From CAWEBF01 sp963807235 (lineage in GTDB: Bacteria; Acidobacteriota; Vicinamibacteria; Vicinamibacterales; UBA2999), in assembly GCA_963807235.1 (NCBI GenBank), contig CAWEBF010000010.1, positions 1 through 64,000 on the forward strand: 64,000 nucleotides of DNA, written 5' to 3'. Made by a program: the position numbers and the translations under genes. The notes below the pieces were generated by a model. That model ran no database searches. It was not told where the DNA came from and worked only from the letters and a program-made list of their open reading frames with translations. Below, piece after piece: positions 35,083-43,865 of this stretch (position 1 is the stretch's first letter; every line of letters begins with the position of its first letter).

Positions 35083-35640
35083 ATGATGCGACTGCTCAGC
35101 GCTGGATTGGTTGTGGCCATGTTCGTCGTGGTGGCCGGATGTGCTCCTGCTGCCCCACCCGCGCCCACGGCGGCTGCTCCCCAGGTGAAGGCGAACCTGA
35201 ATCAGGTGATGCGGGGCATCCTGTTTCCCAACTCGAACATCATTTTCGACGCGCAGGACACCGACCCCGGTGCGCCGCCCGAGCCGGCGGCCGCGGGATC
35301 GAGTCCGTACGCCGGCACCTACGGCGGATGGGAAGCCGTGGAAAACGCGTCGATGGCACTCGCCGAAGCCGCCAACCTGATTTCGCTTCCCGGTCGCGTC
35401 TGCCAGAACAACAAGCCTGTACCGCTCGACGATCCGATCTATCAGAAGGGGATCCAGGCGCTGCGCGACGTCGCCCAGTCGACGTTCGACATCGCCAAGG
35501 CCAGGAAGTACGACGCCGACGCCATGCTGAACGCGGCCGACAAGGTCACGCAGGCGTGCGCCACGTGCCACGACGTCTTCCGCGACCGCGTCGTGGACGG
35601 CAAGCCCATTGGCATGGAGGACCGCTGCACCAAGGGTTGA
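35083..35640 (+). CDS. Cytochrome c'-like lipoprotein, single haem
   Basis: 185 residues from ATG at 35083. The leader ends in a lipobox (VVVAGC-APAAPP). A C-terminal CATCH haem site (VTQACATCHDVFRDRV) follows helical segments, the order seen in cytochrome c'. Asn/Pro-rich MRGILFPNSNIIFDAQ near the start of the mature chain is typical of Acidobacteriota homologues. It leads a run of respiratory and membrane genes reaching the ACIII cluster. Confidence 0.8.
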   Translation: MMRLLSAGLVVAMFVVVAGCAPAAPPAPTAAAPQVKANLNQVMRGILFPNSNIIFDAQDTDPGAPPEPAAAGSSPYAGTYGGWEAVENASMALAEAANLISLPGRVCQNNKPVPLDDPIYQKGIQALRDVAQSTFDIAKARKYDADAMLNAADKVTQACATCHDVFRDRVVDGKPIGMEDRCTKG

Positions 35641-35688
35641 GTGCGCGGCCCCTGCGGGCCGGGCGTGTCCCACTGGGGTCGATTACTG

Positions 35689-36195
35689 ATGTTGCTGGAA
35701 CTCTTCAGGTGGTTCGAGGCGAATCTGCCTGGAGGGGCGTACCTGCGGGAATCGACCTTCGGGTTCTCGGCGCTCCTCACGATCCATGTCGTCTCGCTCT
35801 GCATTTTCTTCGGCCTGATCCTGATGATGGATCTGCGGCTCGTGGGCTGGGGCAACCTGCGCACGCGAGCCGCCGACATGTCGGCGCGCCTGCTGCCCTG
35901 GCAGATGGTGGGCTTCGTGATCATGGTCATCAGCGGCGTCGCGCTGGTCTGGGCGCAGCCGCTGCGCTATTACGGCAAGACGTTCTTCTGGTGGAAGATG
36001 GGGCTCATGGCGTTGGCCGGTATCAACGCCGGCGTGATCCACCTGATCACCACGAGATCGGCAACGGCGTGGGAGGGCGGCGCCGCCAAGATCGCGGGCG
36101 GCGCGTCGATCGCGCTCTGGACCGCCATCCTGGCGCTTGGCCGGCTGGTGGCCTACGAGTGGTACACCACGAGTCCTTCTGGAATAGCTGGATAG
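35689..36195 (+). CDS. DUF6644-like four-helix membrane protein (copy 3)
   Basis: 168 residues from ATG at 35689; an upstream GTG at 35641 is less likely. Helices: TFGFSALLTIHVVSLCIFFGLILMMDLRLVGWG, QMVGFVIMVISGVALVWA, FFWWKMGLMALAGINAGVIH and ALWTAILALGRLVAYEW. The first helix ends in DLRLVGWG, matching DLRLLGFA of copy 2 and DLRLMGAG of copy 4, with a helix His in each. It lies between a cytochrome c' gene and copy 4, which supports a redox or haem-linked role. Confidence 0.7.
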   Translation: MLLELFRWFEANLPGGAYLRESTFGFSALLTIHVVSLCIFFGLILMMDLRLVGWGNLRTRAADMSARLLPWQMVGFVIMVISGVALVWAQPLRYYGKTFFWWKMGLMALAGINAGVIHLITTRSATAWEGGAAKIAGGASIALWTAILALGRLVAYEWYTTSPSGIAG

Positions 36196-36365
36196 CCGTT
36201 AGAGGAGCCGACCTAGACGCCTTGAGAGATCAGAAGTCATGCGAATGAGTCCAGTTTTCCATCGGCCTTTCAAGGCGTCTACGCCCGCCCGGCAGGGCGG
36301 GCAATCAAACACTGCCCTAGCGAGGCGGAGCCTGCACGCTCGTTGGTCCGAGGCGGAGCCTCGCT
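36196..36365. other. Intergenic region with nested inverted repeats
   Basis: An exact 11-base inverted pair (AGACGCCTTGA at 36215-36225, TCAAGGCGTCT at 36270-36280) is followed by a GC hairpin with 8-base arms (36283-36290 and 36295-36302). Then CGAGGCGGAGCCT occurs twice (about 36321 and 36349). No T run or coding sequence. The region separates two paralogous membrane genes. Confidence 0.5.
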
Positions 36366-36872
36366 GTGCTGCTGCCCTTCTTCGAGTGGATGGAAGGTCT
36401 CGCGATCTACGGATCGACGATCTACCTGGGTCCTGCCCTCAACATCGTGCACCTCTGCGCGATGGTCATGTTCCTGGGCTCGCTGATGGTCGTGGACCTG
36501 CGCCTCATGGGGGCCGGGCTGACGCATCAGCCCGTGGCGGTCGTGGCGCGCGACGCCAGGCCATGGCTCCTTGCCGCACTGGCCGTGCTGGTGCTCACGG
36601 GCGTTCCAGCCTTGATGGCGACGGCGACGCTGCAATACGGCAACTCCGTGTTCTGGGTGAAGATGTACCTGCTGGGCCTGGGGCTCCTCTTCACGTTCAC
36701 AGTGCGCAACCGCGTGGCCTTCGCCGAAGAGGGCCGCGTGCGTGGCACGACGGCACGGCTGGTCGGGCTGCTGTCGATCATCGTCTGGCTCAGCGTCGCC
36801 GCGCTGGCGCGCCTCATCATGATGATTCCGGGGAATACCTTCGAGTGGCTGGTCGGAGGGAGCGGCGGCTAG
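36366..36872 (+). CDS. DUF6644-like four-helix membrane protein (copy 4)
   Basis: 168 residues from GTG at 36366. The opening (LLPFFEWMEGLAIYGSTIYLGPALNIVHLCAMVMFLGSLMVVDLRLMG) matches copy 3 in layout. Later helices are WLLAALAVLVLTGVPALMA, SVFWVKMYLLGLGLLFTFTV and IIVWLSVAALARLIMMIPG. It is 57 bases upstream of a monohaem cytochrome c gene that begins the ACIII-type cluster, so this copy may belong to a respiratory transcript. Confidence 0.7.
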   Translation: MLLPFFEWMEGLAIYGSTIYLGPALNIVHLCAMVMFLGSLMVVDLRLMGAGLTHQPVAVVARDARPWLLAALAVLVLTGVPALMATATLQYGNSVFWVKMYLLGLGLLFTFTVRNRVAFAEEGRVRGTTARLVGLLSIIVWLSVAALARLIMMIPGNTFEWLVGGSGG

Positions 36873-36928
36873 TTTTGGTAATCTAGCGGGACAGACGGCG
36901 GGGTCCGGCGGGGGAAACAGAGGGTTCT

Positions 36929-37339
36929 ATGCGTGGCGTGTGGCAGACATTGGCGGTGCTGGTTGCCGTGACGTGGATGGCGGCGGTGGGTCTTTCCGCC
37001 CAAGCCAAGGTGGGCGGCGATCCCAAGGCCGCGGCCGTCAAGAACCCTGTGCCGTCGAATGCCCAGTCGATCACCAAGGGGCGCCAGGCCTACAACAAGT
37101 CGTGCCGGCACTGTCACGGTCTCCGCGGCCTGGGGGACGGCCCGCTGGCGCCCAAGGCCCCCAAGCCCGCCGACCTCACGGACGCGGAGTGGAAATTCGG
37201 CGGCAGCGACGGCGAGATTTACACCATCATTGCCAACGGTGTCGGCGGCGACTCCGAGATGAAGGGCGTCCGCAGCGAAGTGACGTCGACCGACATGTGG
37301 CACATCGTCAACTACATACGCAGCATCGCCAAAAAGTAG
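36929..37339 (+). CDS. Monohaem cytochrome c (ActE-like)
   Basis: 136 residues. A signal peptide (VWQTLAVLVAVTWMAAVGLSA) precedes a class I cytochrome c fold: ITKGRQAYNKSCRHCHGLRGLGDGPLAP with the CxxCH haem site, the sixth-ligand region GVGGDSEMKGVRSEVTSTDMWHIVNYIRSIAKK and the usual W-x-I-V-N-Y-I helix. It starts the cluster that continues with a multihaem c, Mo-type, FeS, NrfD and DUF3341 proteins, matching ActE of alternative complex III, although in other genomes ActE lies downstream. Confidence 0.85.
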   Translation: MRGVWQTLAVLVAVTWMAAVGLSAQAKVGGDPKAAAVKNPVPSNAQSITKGRQAYNKSCRHCHGLRGLGDGPLAPKAPKPADLTDAEWKFGGSDGEIYTIIANGVGGDSEMKGVRSEVTSTDMWHIVNYIRSIAKK

Positions 37340-37352
37340 CCAGGACCCTCCG

Positions 37353-37965
37353 GTGAAGTCCTGGGTCGCTCTTTCGGCGTGCGCTGCGGCGTGGCTGGCC
37401 GCGGTCGGCTGCGGCTATATCGACACGACGACGCCCCCGCCTCCTCTGGCGGGCCCCGGCCTCCCGGGTGAATCGCGGAGCGTGACTGACCACCGCCCGG
37501 CCCACGCTGCGCGCCGCGCTGGATGACTTCCTGGTGCGCCAGCCGGAACCCGTCCAGCCCATCGAGTTTCCACACAACATCCACGTGGGCAAAGGGATCG
37601 CCTGCACAGAGTACCGCCACGAAAGCGTGACCACGGGCCCAGTGGCCGGCCTGCCCAGCGTGCGCACCTGCATGATCTGCCACAACTCCATCGCCACTGA
37701 CCGGCCGCGTATCAAGCAGATCACGCAGTGGCGAATGGAGGGGCATGACATCGCCTGGCAGCGGGTCTATGGCTATCCCGCGCCCTCGCACGTCAAGTTC
37801 AACCATGCACCGCACATCCGCAAGGAAATCGCCTGCGAGACGTGTCACGGCCCGATCGGTCAGCAGACCGTGGCGCAGAAGACGGTGGACCTCACCATGG
37901 GCTTCTGCGTGAACTGTCACAAGGAGCGGCAGGCGCCGCTCGATTGCCTGACCTGCCACTTCTGA
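37353..37965 (+). CDS. actA: Multihaem cytochrome c of the ACIII type (frame break; one damaged haem site)
   Basis: About 203 residues. GTG at 37353 begins a lipoprotein leader (KSWVALSACAAAWLAAVGC). A frame break near 37485-37500 joins it to TLRAALDDFLVRQPEPVQPIEF. Four CxxCH sites are intact (CMICH, CETCH, CVNCH, CLTCH). The first expected site reads IACTEYRHESVTTGPVAG, with CGC (Arg) where a Cys should be and an extra residue, so a base error or a real loss is possible. ActA usually binds five haems and passes electrons through ACIII. The stop overlaps the next start (TGATG). Confidence 0.8.
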
Positions 37966-40260
37966 TGGACCGCCGCTCCTTCATCAAGCTCACCGCCGTC
38001 AGCGGCACCACGGCCGCGCTGACCAGCTGCGGCGGCGGGGCCGAGAACACGCTCGTTCGCTTCGTGCCCGACGAGGACATCATCCCCGGGCAGGCGACGT
38101 GGAAGCCGGGTGTCTGTCCGATGTGCGCGTCCGGGTGCGGGCTCACGGTTCGCGTGATGGACGCCGACCACGACGTCGTGCGGAACGGCCAGGCCGGCGT
38201 CGTGCGCATCTACGCGGCGAAGAAGCTGGAAGGCAGCGCAGACCACCCGGTGAATCACGGCGGGCTGTGCACCCGCGGCCAGGCGGCCATCCAGGCCACC
38301 TATCACCCCGACCGCATCACGCAGCCGCTGAAACGATCGGGCAACCGTGGCGAGGCCAAGTACCAGGCCGTCTCGTGGGACGACGCGATCGCGGAGCTGG
38401 TGGGCCGGCTGGACATGCTGGCTGGCGCGGGGAATCAGCGCGCGCTGGCGTTGATGGGCCGCCGCGCCAGCGGCCATCGCGCGCTCGTGCAGCAGCAGTT
38501 CCTGGCGAAGTTCGGCGCCCCTCCGCCGCTGTCCTGGGAGCTGCTCGACGACGACGTGGTACGGCGCGCCAACGCGATGAGCTTCGGGCGCGCGCAGCTG
38601 CCGACCTTCGACCTGGCCAATGCCCGGTTCGTCATCAGCTTCGGCGCCGACTTTCTGGGCACCTGGAACTCACCGGTGTCGCAGAGCCACGCGTACGGGG
38701 AGATGCGGCAGGGCCGCCTTGGGATTCGCGGCGCGTTCGTGCAAGTCGAAGCGCGCATGTCGCAGACCGGCGCGAACGCGGACCAATGGGTGCCTGTCAG
38801 GCCCGGGACGGACGCCGTGCTGGCGCTCGGTCTCGCGCATGCGTTGATGGCGTCGAAGGTGCGGACGCCCGGTGACGCGGGCCGGGCCGGTGCGCTCATC
38901 GACGGCTGGGGCGCGGGCTTGCCCGACTACACGCCAGAGGCCGTGGAGAAGCAGACCGGCGTGGCCGCCGCGAAGATCCAGCGCCTCGCCTCCGAGATGA
39001 CCGAGATGCGGCCGGCGGTGGCGATGATCGGCGGCCCCGCGCTGGCTCACACCAATGGGCTGTTTGCGGCGCTGGCCGTGAACGCGTTGAATGCGCTGCT
39101 GGGCAGCGTGGACCAGCCGGGTGGCGTGTCGTTCACGCCGCAGTGGAACGTGGCGGCGGCTGCCAAGGCCACCGGGCCGGCGGCGGCGTCTTCACCGGCG
39201 GTACCCGCGTCACTGGAGCGGCTGGCGGCGTCGATTCTGGCGGGAGACCCCGCGGCACCCCAGGTGCTGATGCTGGACGGCGCGAATCCGGTGTTCACGG
39301 CGCCGGCAGCCTGGCGTGTGCGCGAGGCACTCGAGAAGGTGCCGTACATCGTCAGCTTTGGCAGTTTCCTGGATGAAACCAGCGGGCTCGCCGATCTGAT
39401 CCTGCCCGACCACTCCTTCCTCGAGTTCTGGGCGGAGAGTGTGCCGGAGTCGGGATCGCTCGTGGCGGTGGCGAGTGTCGCGCCGCCGGCGATGGCGCCG
39501 CTGCACCAGACGCGGGCGACGGCCGACGTCTTGCTCGATGTCAGCCGTCGCCTGCAGACGCCGCTCGAGCTGCCGTGGGAATCGATGGAGGCGCTGCTCG
39601 GCGCCACGTTCGCCGCGCTGCCGCCGGCCGCCGAGGGCGGCGACGCGTGGAGCGAGGCGCAGGAGAAGGGCGGCTGGTGGGGCACGCTGCCTCCCGCCCT
39701 CGTCGCCACGCCTCCAGCGGCTGCGGCGGGGAGCCCGGCGCCCGCGACGTTCGTGGAGCCGCAGTTCGACGGCGATCCGGCGAAGTTCCCGTACCACTTC
39801 CTGCCGTACGCGTCGACCACGTTCTACGACGGCTCCACGGCACACCTGCCGTGGCTGCAGGAGATGCCGGACCCGCTGACGTCCGCGATGTGGAGCAGCT
39901 GGGTCGAGATCAATCCCACCACTGCCGGCGAAGCTGGGCATCCGGGACGGCGACCTGGTGGACGTGACCTCGGCGCACGGCACGCTGCGTTCCTCGGCCG
40001 TGCTGACGCCGGGCATCGCGCCCGACATCGTGGCCATGCCGATGGGGCAGGGTCACACACAGTTCACGCGCTATGCGACCGGACGCGGGGAGAACCCCGC
40101 GGCGCTGCTCGCGCCGCTGACCGAGCCGTCCACGGGCGCCGTGGCCTGGGCGGCGACGCGCGTGACGGTGGCGCGCGCCGGCGATCCCGACGGCCGTCTG
40201 GTGCTCTTTGCCGGCGGCTCGCGCGAACATGGCCACGAGCCAGGTGAGGAGCACCGCTGA
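37965..40260 (+). CDS. actB: Molybdopterin-type oxidoreductase subunit of ACIII (one frame break)
   Basis: About 765 residues from ATG at 37965. The leader is Tat-like (DRRSFIKLTAVSG) and ends in a lipobox (ALTSC-GGG). A [4Fe-4S] site follows (VCPMCASGCGLTVRV ... GGLCTRGQAAIQ), then the Mo-bis-PGD fold (YQAVSWDDAIAEL, FVISFGADFLGTW, VMLDGANPVF-type segment, ADLILPDHSFLEFW). A break near 39928 joins it to KLGIRDGDLVDVTSAHGTLRSSAV and the final domain. In ACIII this subunit usually lacks the Mo cofactor and serves as a structural part. Here it is separate from the multi-FeS subunit, giving a split ActB. Confidence 0.85.
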
Positions 40261-40949
40261 TGCCGCGATGGGGAATGGCCGCCGATCTCGACCGCTGCAC
40301 CGGCTGCGGCGCGTGCGTCACCGCCTGCCACGCGGAGAACAACATCTCCACGGTGGGCCCCTACCAGGCCATGCGCGGCCGCGCCAAGCACTGGATCCGC
40401 GTCGAACGGTACTGGGAAGGGGAGTTCCCGGACGTCAGGCTCAAGTTCCGTCCGGTGATGTGCCAGCACTGTGGCAACGCGCCGTGCGAGCCGGTGTGCC
40501 CGACCTATGCGAGCCAGCACACCGAGGATGGGCTGAACGCGCAGGTCTACAACCGCTGCATCGGCACGCGCTACTGCGCGAACGCCTGCCCGTACACCGT
40601 CCGCTTCTTCAACTTCTTCAATCCGGAGTGGGACAAGCCGCTGCACCTGCAGCTCAATCCCGACGTGTCGCTGCGCGAAGTGGGCGTGATGGAGAAGTGC
40701 ACCTTCTGCGTGCAGCGCATCAGGGCGGCCACCATCCAGGCCAAGGCGGATGAGACCCCGCTGAAGGACGGCGACATCAAGCCGGCCTGCGTCCAGTCGT
40801 GCCCGGCGCAGGCGCTGGTCTTCGGCGATCTCGACGAACCGGAGAGCGCCGTGTCGCGCCTGTCGGCGTCGCCGCGCGGCAGCAAGCTGCTGGAGGACGT
40901 CGGTACGCAGCCCGCCGTGACCTATCTGAGCCGCCAGTCGCAGCCATGA
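40260..40949 (+). CDS. actB: Four-cluster ferredoxin-like FeS subunit of ACIII
   Basis: 229 residues from ATG at 40260, overlapping the previous stop. Cysteine groups: CTGCGACVTACH near the start, CQHCGNAPCEPVCP, CIGTRYCANACP and CTFCVQRIRAA, with a later CVQSCPAQALVFGD. This is the DMSO-reductase/NrfC-like wire that links the catalytic-like subunit with the NrfD membrane protein. In many ACIII loci it is fused to the Mo-type subunit as one ActB; here it is a separate gene. The next gene overlaps by four bases. Confidence 0.9.
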   Translation: MPRWGMAADLDRCTGCGACVTACHAENNISTVGPYQAMRGRAKHWIRVERYWEGEFPDVRLKFRPVMCQHCGNAPCEPVCPTYASQHTEDGLNAQVYNRCIGTRYCANACPYTVRFFNFFNPEWDKPLHLQLNPDVSLREVGVMEKCTFCVQRIRAATIQAKADETPLKDGDIKPACVQSCPAQALVFGDLDEPESAVSRLSASPRGSKLLEDVGTQPAVTYLSRQSQP

Positions 40950-42302
40950 CGCGTCCGTCCGACCGCCAGATCAACAGCGACCTGATCCGGCCGCTGCTGC
41001 ACACCTCGTGGAGGTTCTACCTCCTGGTGCTCATCTTCGGCGGCATCGTGCTCTTCGGCGTGGGTACGTGGTTCTACCAGGCGTACAACGGCTACGGCGT
41101 CACCGGCATCAAGTGGCCGGTGTTCTGGGGCTTCTACATCACCAGCTTCGTCTTCTGGATCGGCATCAGCCACGCCGGCACGCTGATCTCGGCGATTCTG
41201 CGGCTCGTGCAGGCGGAGTGGCGCCGGCCCGTCACCCGGTGCGCCGAGGTGATCACGGTGTTCGCGCTGATGATCGGCGCGCTCTTCCCGATCATGCACC
41301 TGGGGCGCCCGTGGCTGTTCTTCTGGCTGGCGCCGTATCCCAGCGAGCGACTCCTGTGGCCGAACTTCCGATCGCCGCTGGTCTGGGACTTCTTCGCCAT
41401 CAACACCTACCTGACGGGCAGCGTGCTGTTCCTGCTGCTGCCGATGATTCCCGACTTCGCGGTCGTGCGCGACAAGGCCACGGGCTGCGCAAGAGGATCT
41501 ACGGCGTGCTGGCGCTCGGCTGGCGGGGGACGCCGAAGCAGTGGCACCGGTTGGAAACGGCGATGTCGATCATGGCGGTGGTGATTCTGCCCGTGGCCGT
41601 GTCGGTGCACACCATCGTGTCGTTCGACTTCTCGATGGTCCCGGTGCCCATGTGGCAGTCCACGATCTTCGGGCCCTACTTCGTGGCGGGCGCCATCTTC
41701 AGCGGCATCGCGGGCCTCATCATCGCAATGGCGTTCCTGCGGAAGTTCCTGCACCTCGAAACCTACCTGCAGCCCGTGCACTTCGAGAACCTGGGCAAGC
41801 TGCTGCTGGTGATGGCGGTGCTGTGGGGCTACTTCGTCTTCAACGAGCGGCTGGTCACCTACTACGGCAACGAGCCGGCCGAGATGGCGGTGTTCTGGCG
41901 GACGCAGCGCGAGTCGTTCGCGCCGCTGTACTGGACGATGGTGGTCTGCAACTTCGTGGTGCCGCTTGATCCTGATGGGCATCAAGTACACCCGCCGCAC
42001 CATCACGGGCTGCGTGATCGCGTCGCTGTGCGTCGTGGCGGGGATGTGGCTCGAGCGGTTCCTCATCATCGTGCCGTCGCTCGGGCACAAGTACCTGCCG
42101 TACGCCTACGGCATCTACCGCCCGCGGCTGATCGAGGTGATCATCGCCGGGCGCGACCTTCGCCGCGATGACGCTGCTGTACGTGCTCTTCGCCAAGGGC
42201 GTGCCGATCATCTCGATGTGGGAGCTGAAGACGCCCGAGCACGAGCCCGGCGGCGGCCATGCGCCCGAGACCCAGGCATCGCTCGGTGAGGTGCGGCCGT
42301 GA
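40946..42302 (+). CDS. actC: NrfD-like quinol-site membrane subunit of ACIII (three frame breaks)
   Basis: About 452 residues across breaks near 41485, 41966 and 42155. Segments join well: SFVFWIGISHAGTLISAILRL, IMHLGRPWLFFWL, FRSPLVWDFFAINTYLTGSVLF, ETAMSIMAVVILPVAVSVHTIVSFDF, FGPYFVAGAIFSGIAGLIIAMA, NERLVTYYG, MGIKYTRRTITGCVIAS, then FAAMTLLYVLFAKGVPIISMWELK. About ten membrane helices are expected, carrying the menaquinol site. Because neighbours overlap cleanly and every segment is conserved, I read the breaks as sequence errors. The stop overlaps the DUF3341 start. Confidence 0.85.
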
Positions 42303-42802
42303 AGGCGGTCTACGCGCTCTACGACGACGGGCACGCCGCGCAGCAGGCGGTGAACCGTCTGCGGGCGGCCGGGTTGAAAGACCCCGACATCACGGTGCTG
42401 TCCGGGCGGCCGATGGAGGAGTTCGAGTTCGGCCACATGGACAAGGCCACCTGGATGTGGTGGATCGCCTGCGGTGGCGCGCTCGTCGGCATGGCCGTGG
42501 CGTACGGGCTGGCCTGGATCACCGAGAACTCGTGGCCCATGAACGTCGGCGGCCTGCCGATCTTCGCGTGGTGGCCGAACCTCATCATCATGTTCGAGTT
42601 GACGATGCTGGGCGCGATCGTGGCGACCGTGATTACGCTGGCCATCACCGCCGGTCTCGGTCGCGGCAAGGGGAAGCTGTACGACCCCGAAGTATCCGAC
42701 GGCAAGATTCTGGTGGGCGTCGAGAACCCGCCGGACGCGAGCGTGGGGCAGTACCAGCAAGCCCTCAGCGTCACCCCCGGCGCACAGATCAAGACCGTCT
42801 AG
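42299..42802 (+). CDS. actD: DUF3341 membrane subunit of ACIII
   Basis: 167 residues from GTG at 42299. The N-terminal part is a small cytosolic-like domain (KAVYALYDDGHAAQQAVNRLRAAGLKDPDITVLSG), followed by two membrane helices (WIACGGALVGMAVAYGLAWI, LIIMFELTMLGAIVATVITLAITAGL) and a tail (PEVSDGKILVGVENPP). This is ActD of alternative complex III, which oxidises menaquinol and passes electrons to cytochrome c or an oxidase. No second NrfD (ActF) and no oxidase genes follow, so the cluster is short. Confidence 0.9.
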   Translation: MKAVYALYDDGHAAQQAVNRLRAAGLKDPDITVLSGRPMEEFEFGHMDKATWMWWIACGGALVGMAVAYGLAWITENSWPMNVGGLPIFAWWPNLIIMFELTMLGAIVATVITLAITAGLGRGKGKLYDPEVSDGKILVGVENPPDASVGQYQQALSVTPGAQIKTV

Positions 42803-42999
42803 GACTTCGCCACGCCTGTCGAGGTTGGCGCACAGGACGATCACTGCGGGACGGCATCCTTACCGCATGTCGTGACCATCTTCCAGTCTCTTCGTAGCAC
42901 CAGACCGCGGGTCGCTCGATTTACGCTGACTTCTGAGACACCTGGTCTCGCCGGGTGATGGCCCCTCAGTTGCGGGTAAGCAGTGTGGAGGAACAGCCC
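42803..42999. other. Intergenic region, no feature recognised
   Basis: 197 bases follow the ACIII cluster. There is no T run after a hairpin and no open frame with coding character. GGAGGAACAG just before 43000 is the ribosome site of the next gene. Confidence 0.4.
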
Positions 43000-43794
43000 A
43001 TGAAGTCCACACGCAGCCCAACCATTCTTCTCGCGAGCACCCTGGCCCTGTGGTCCATGCCCGCCCTCGCCCAGGCCCCACTTGAACGCCTGTCCGACAA
43101 GGACATCAAGACGCTGATCGATCAGGTCGATGAGGGGCGCGACAAGTTCGAAGGCAACCTCGATGGCGAGTTCAAGTCGTCGACGGTGCGAGGACCGGGC
43201 GGCGAGACGAAGGTCTCCGGTGCCCTCCAGGACTATCAGGACAACACGCAGAAGCTCAAGGATTGATTCACCCCGGACTATTCCGCTGGCGCCGAGGTCA
43301 TCACAGTCCTCAAACAGTCGACGGCCATCAACACGTTCATGCTGGGCTCGCCGAGCAACATGAGGGGCCGCAGCGAGTGGGATCGCCAGGCGGCGAACGT
43401 CAAGCGCCTGGCGGAAGCGTACGGCACCACGTTTCCCTTTGCGGAGGGAGCCACGGCTGGCCGGATGAACGACAAAGCGACAGCGGGCGCCGCCAGCGCG
43501 ATCGCCACGGCCGCGGACCGCTTCAAGAGCGATCTCGACAAAGACACGATCCTGACGAAGGCCGAAAAGGATGCCGCCAAGAAGGACGTCGAAGCGCTGA
43601 CCGACCACGCCAATGCCGTCAAGTCCCGCATCAATGACGGCAGACCCGCGACAAGCGAGGTGCGGCAGCTCGTTGAACAGGTGGCCAAGATCCATGCGTT
43701 TCTCGGCGCGCACCCGATCCCCACCATGACGAACTGGCAGGCCGTGCAGGAGTCGCTCGGTAAACTTCAAGAGGCCTTCGGTCTGCCTAAGTAA
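43000..43794 (+). CDS. Secreted helical protein with an in-frame TGA codon
   Basis: 265 codons in one frame from ATG at 43000, with GGAGG 9 bases upstream. After the signal peptide (ILLASTLALWSMPALA), LERLSDKDIKTLIDQVDEGRDKFEGNLDGEFK leads to LQDYQDNTQKLKD, then TGA at 43264-43266, then FTPDYSAGAEVITVLKQSTAINTFM and coding sequence to 43794. Both sides read as one helical secreted protein. The simplest explanation is a CGA (Arg) changed to TGA, by mutation or error. No phase change is needed, unlike other breaks in the window. Function unknown. Confidence 0.7.
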
Positions 43795-43865
43795 ACCTGG
43801 GCAAGGTTTCTGCTGTTCCCCTTCCCGACATCGGGTATCGTGACCGATCGAAGGGGAAGGGTCAT

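Noticed and set aside
36215..36302. Insertion-sequence ends
   Set aside because: The inverted repeats enclose only about 45 bases and there is no transposase or target duplication.
43264..43266. Selenocysteine codon
   Set aside because: No recognisable SECIS-like stem follows at the expected distance and the context fits a CGA-to-TGA change.
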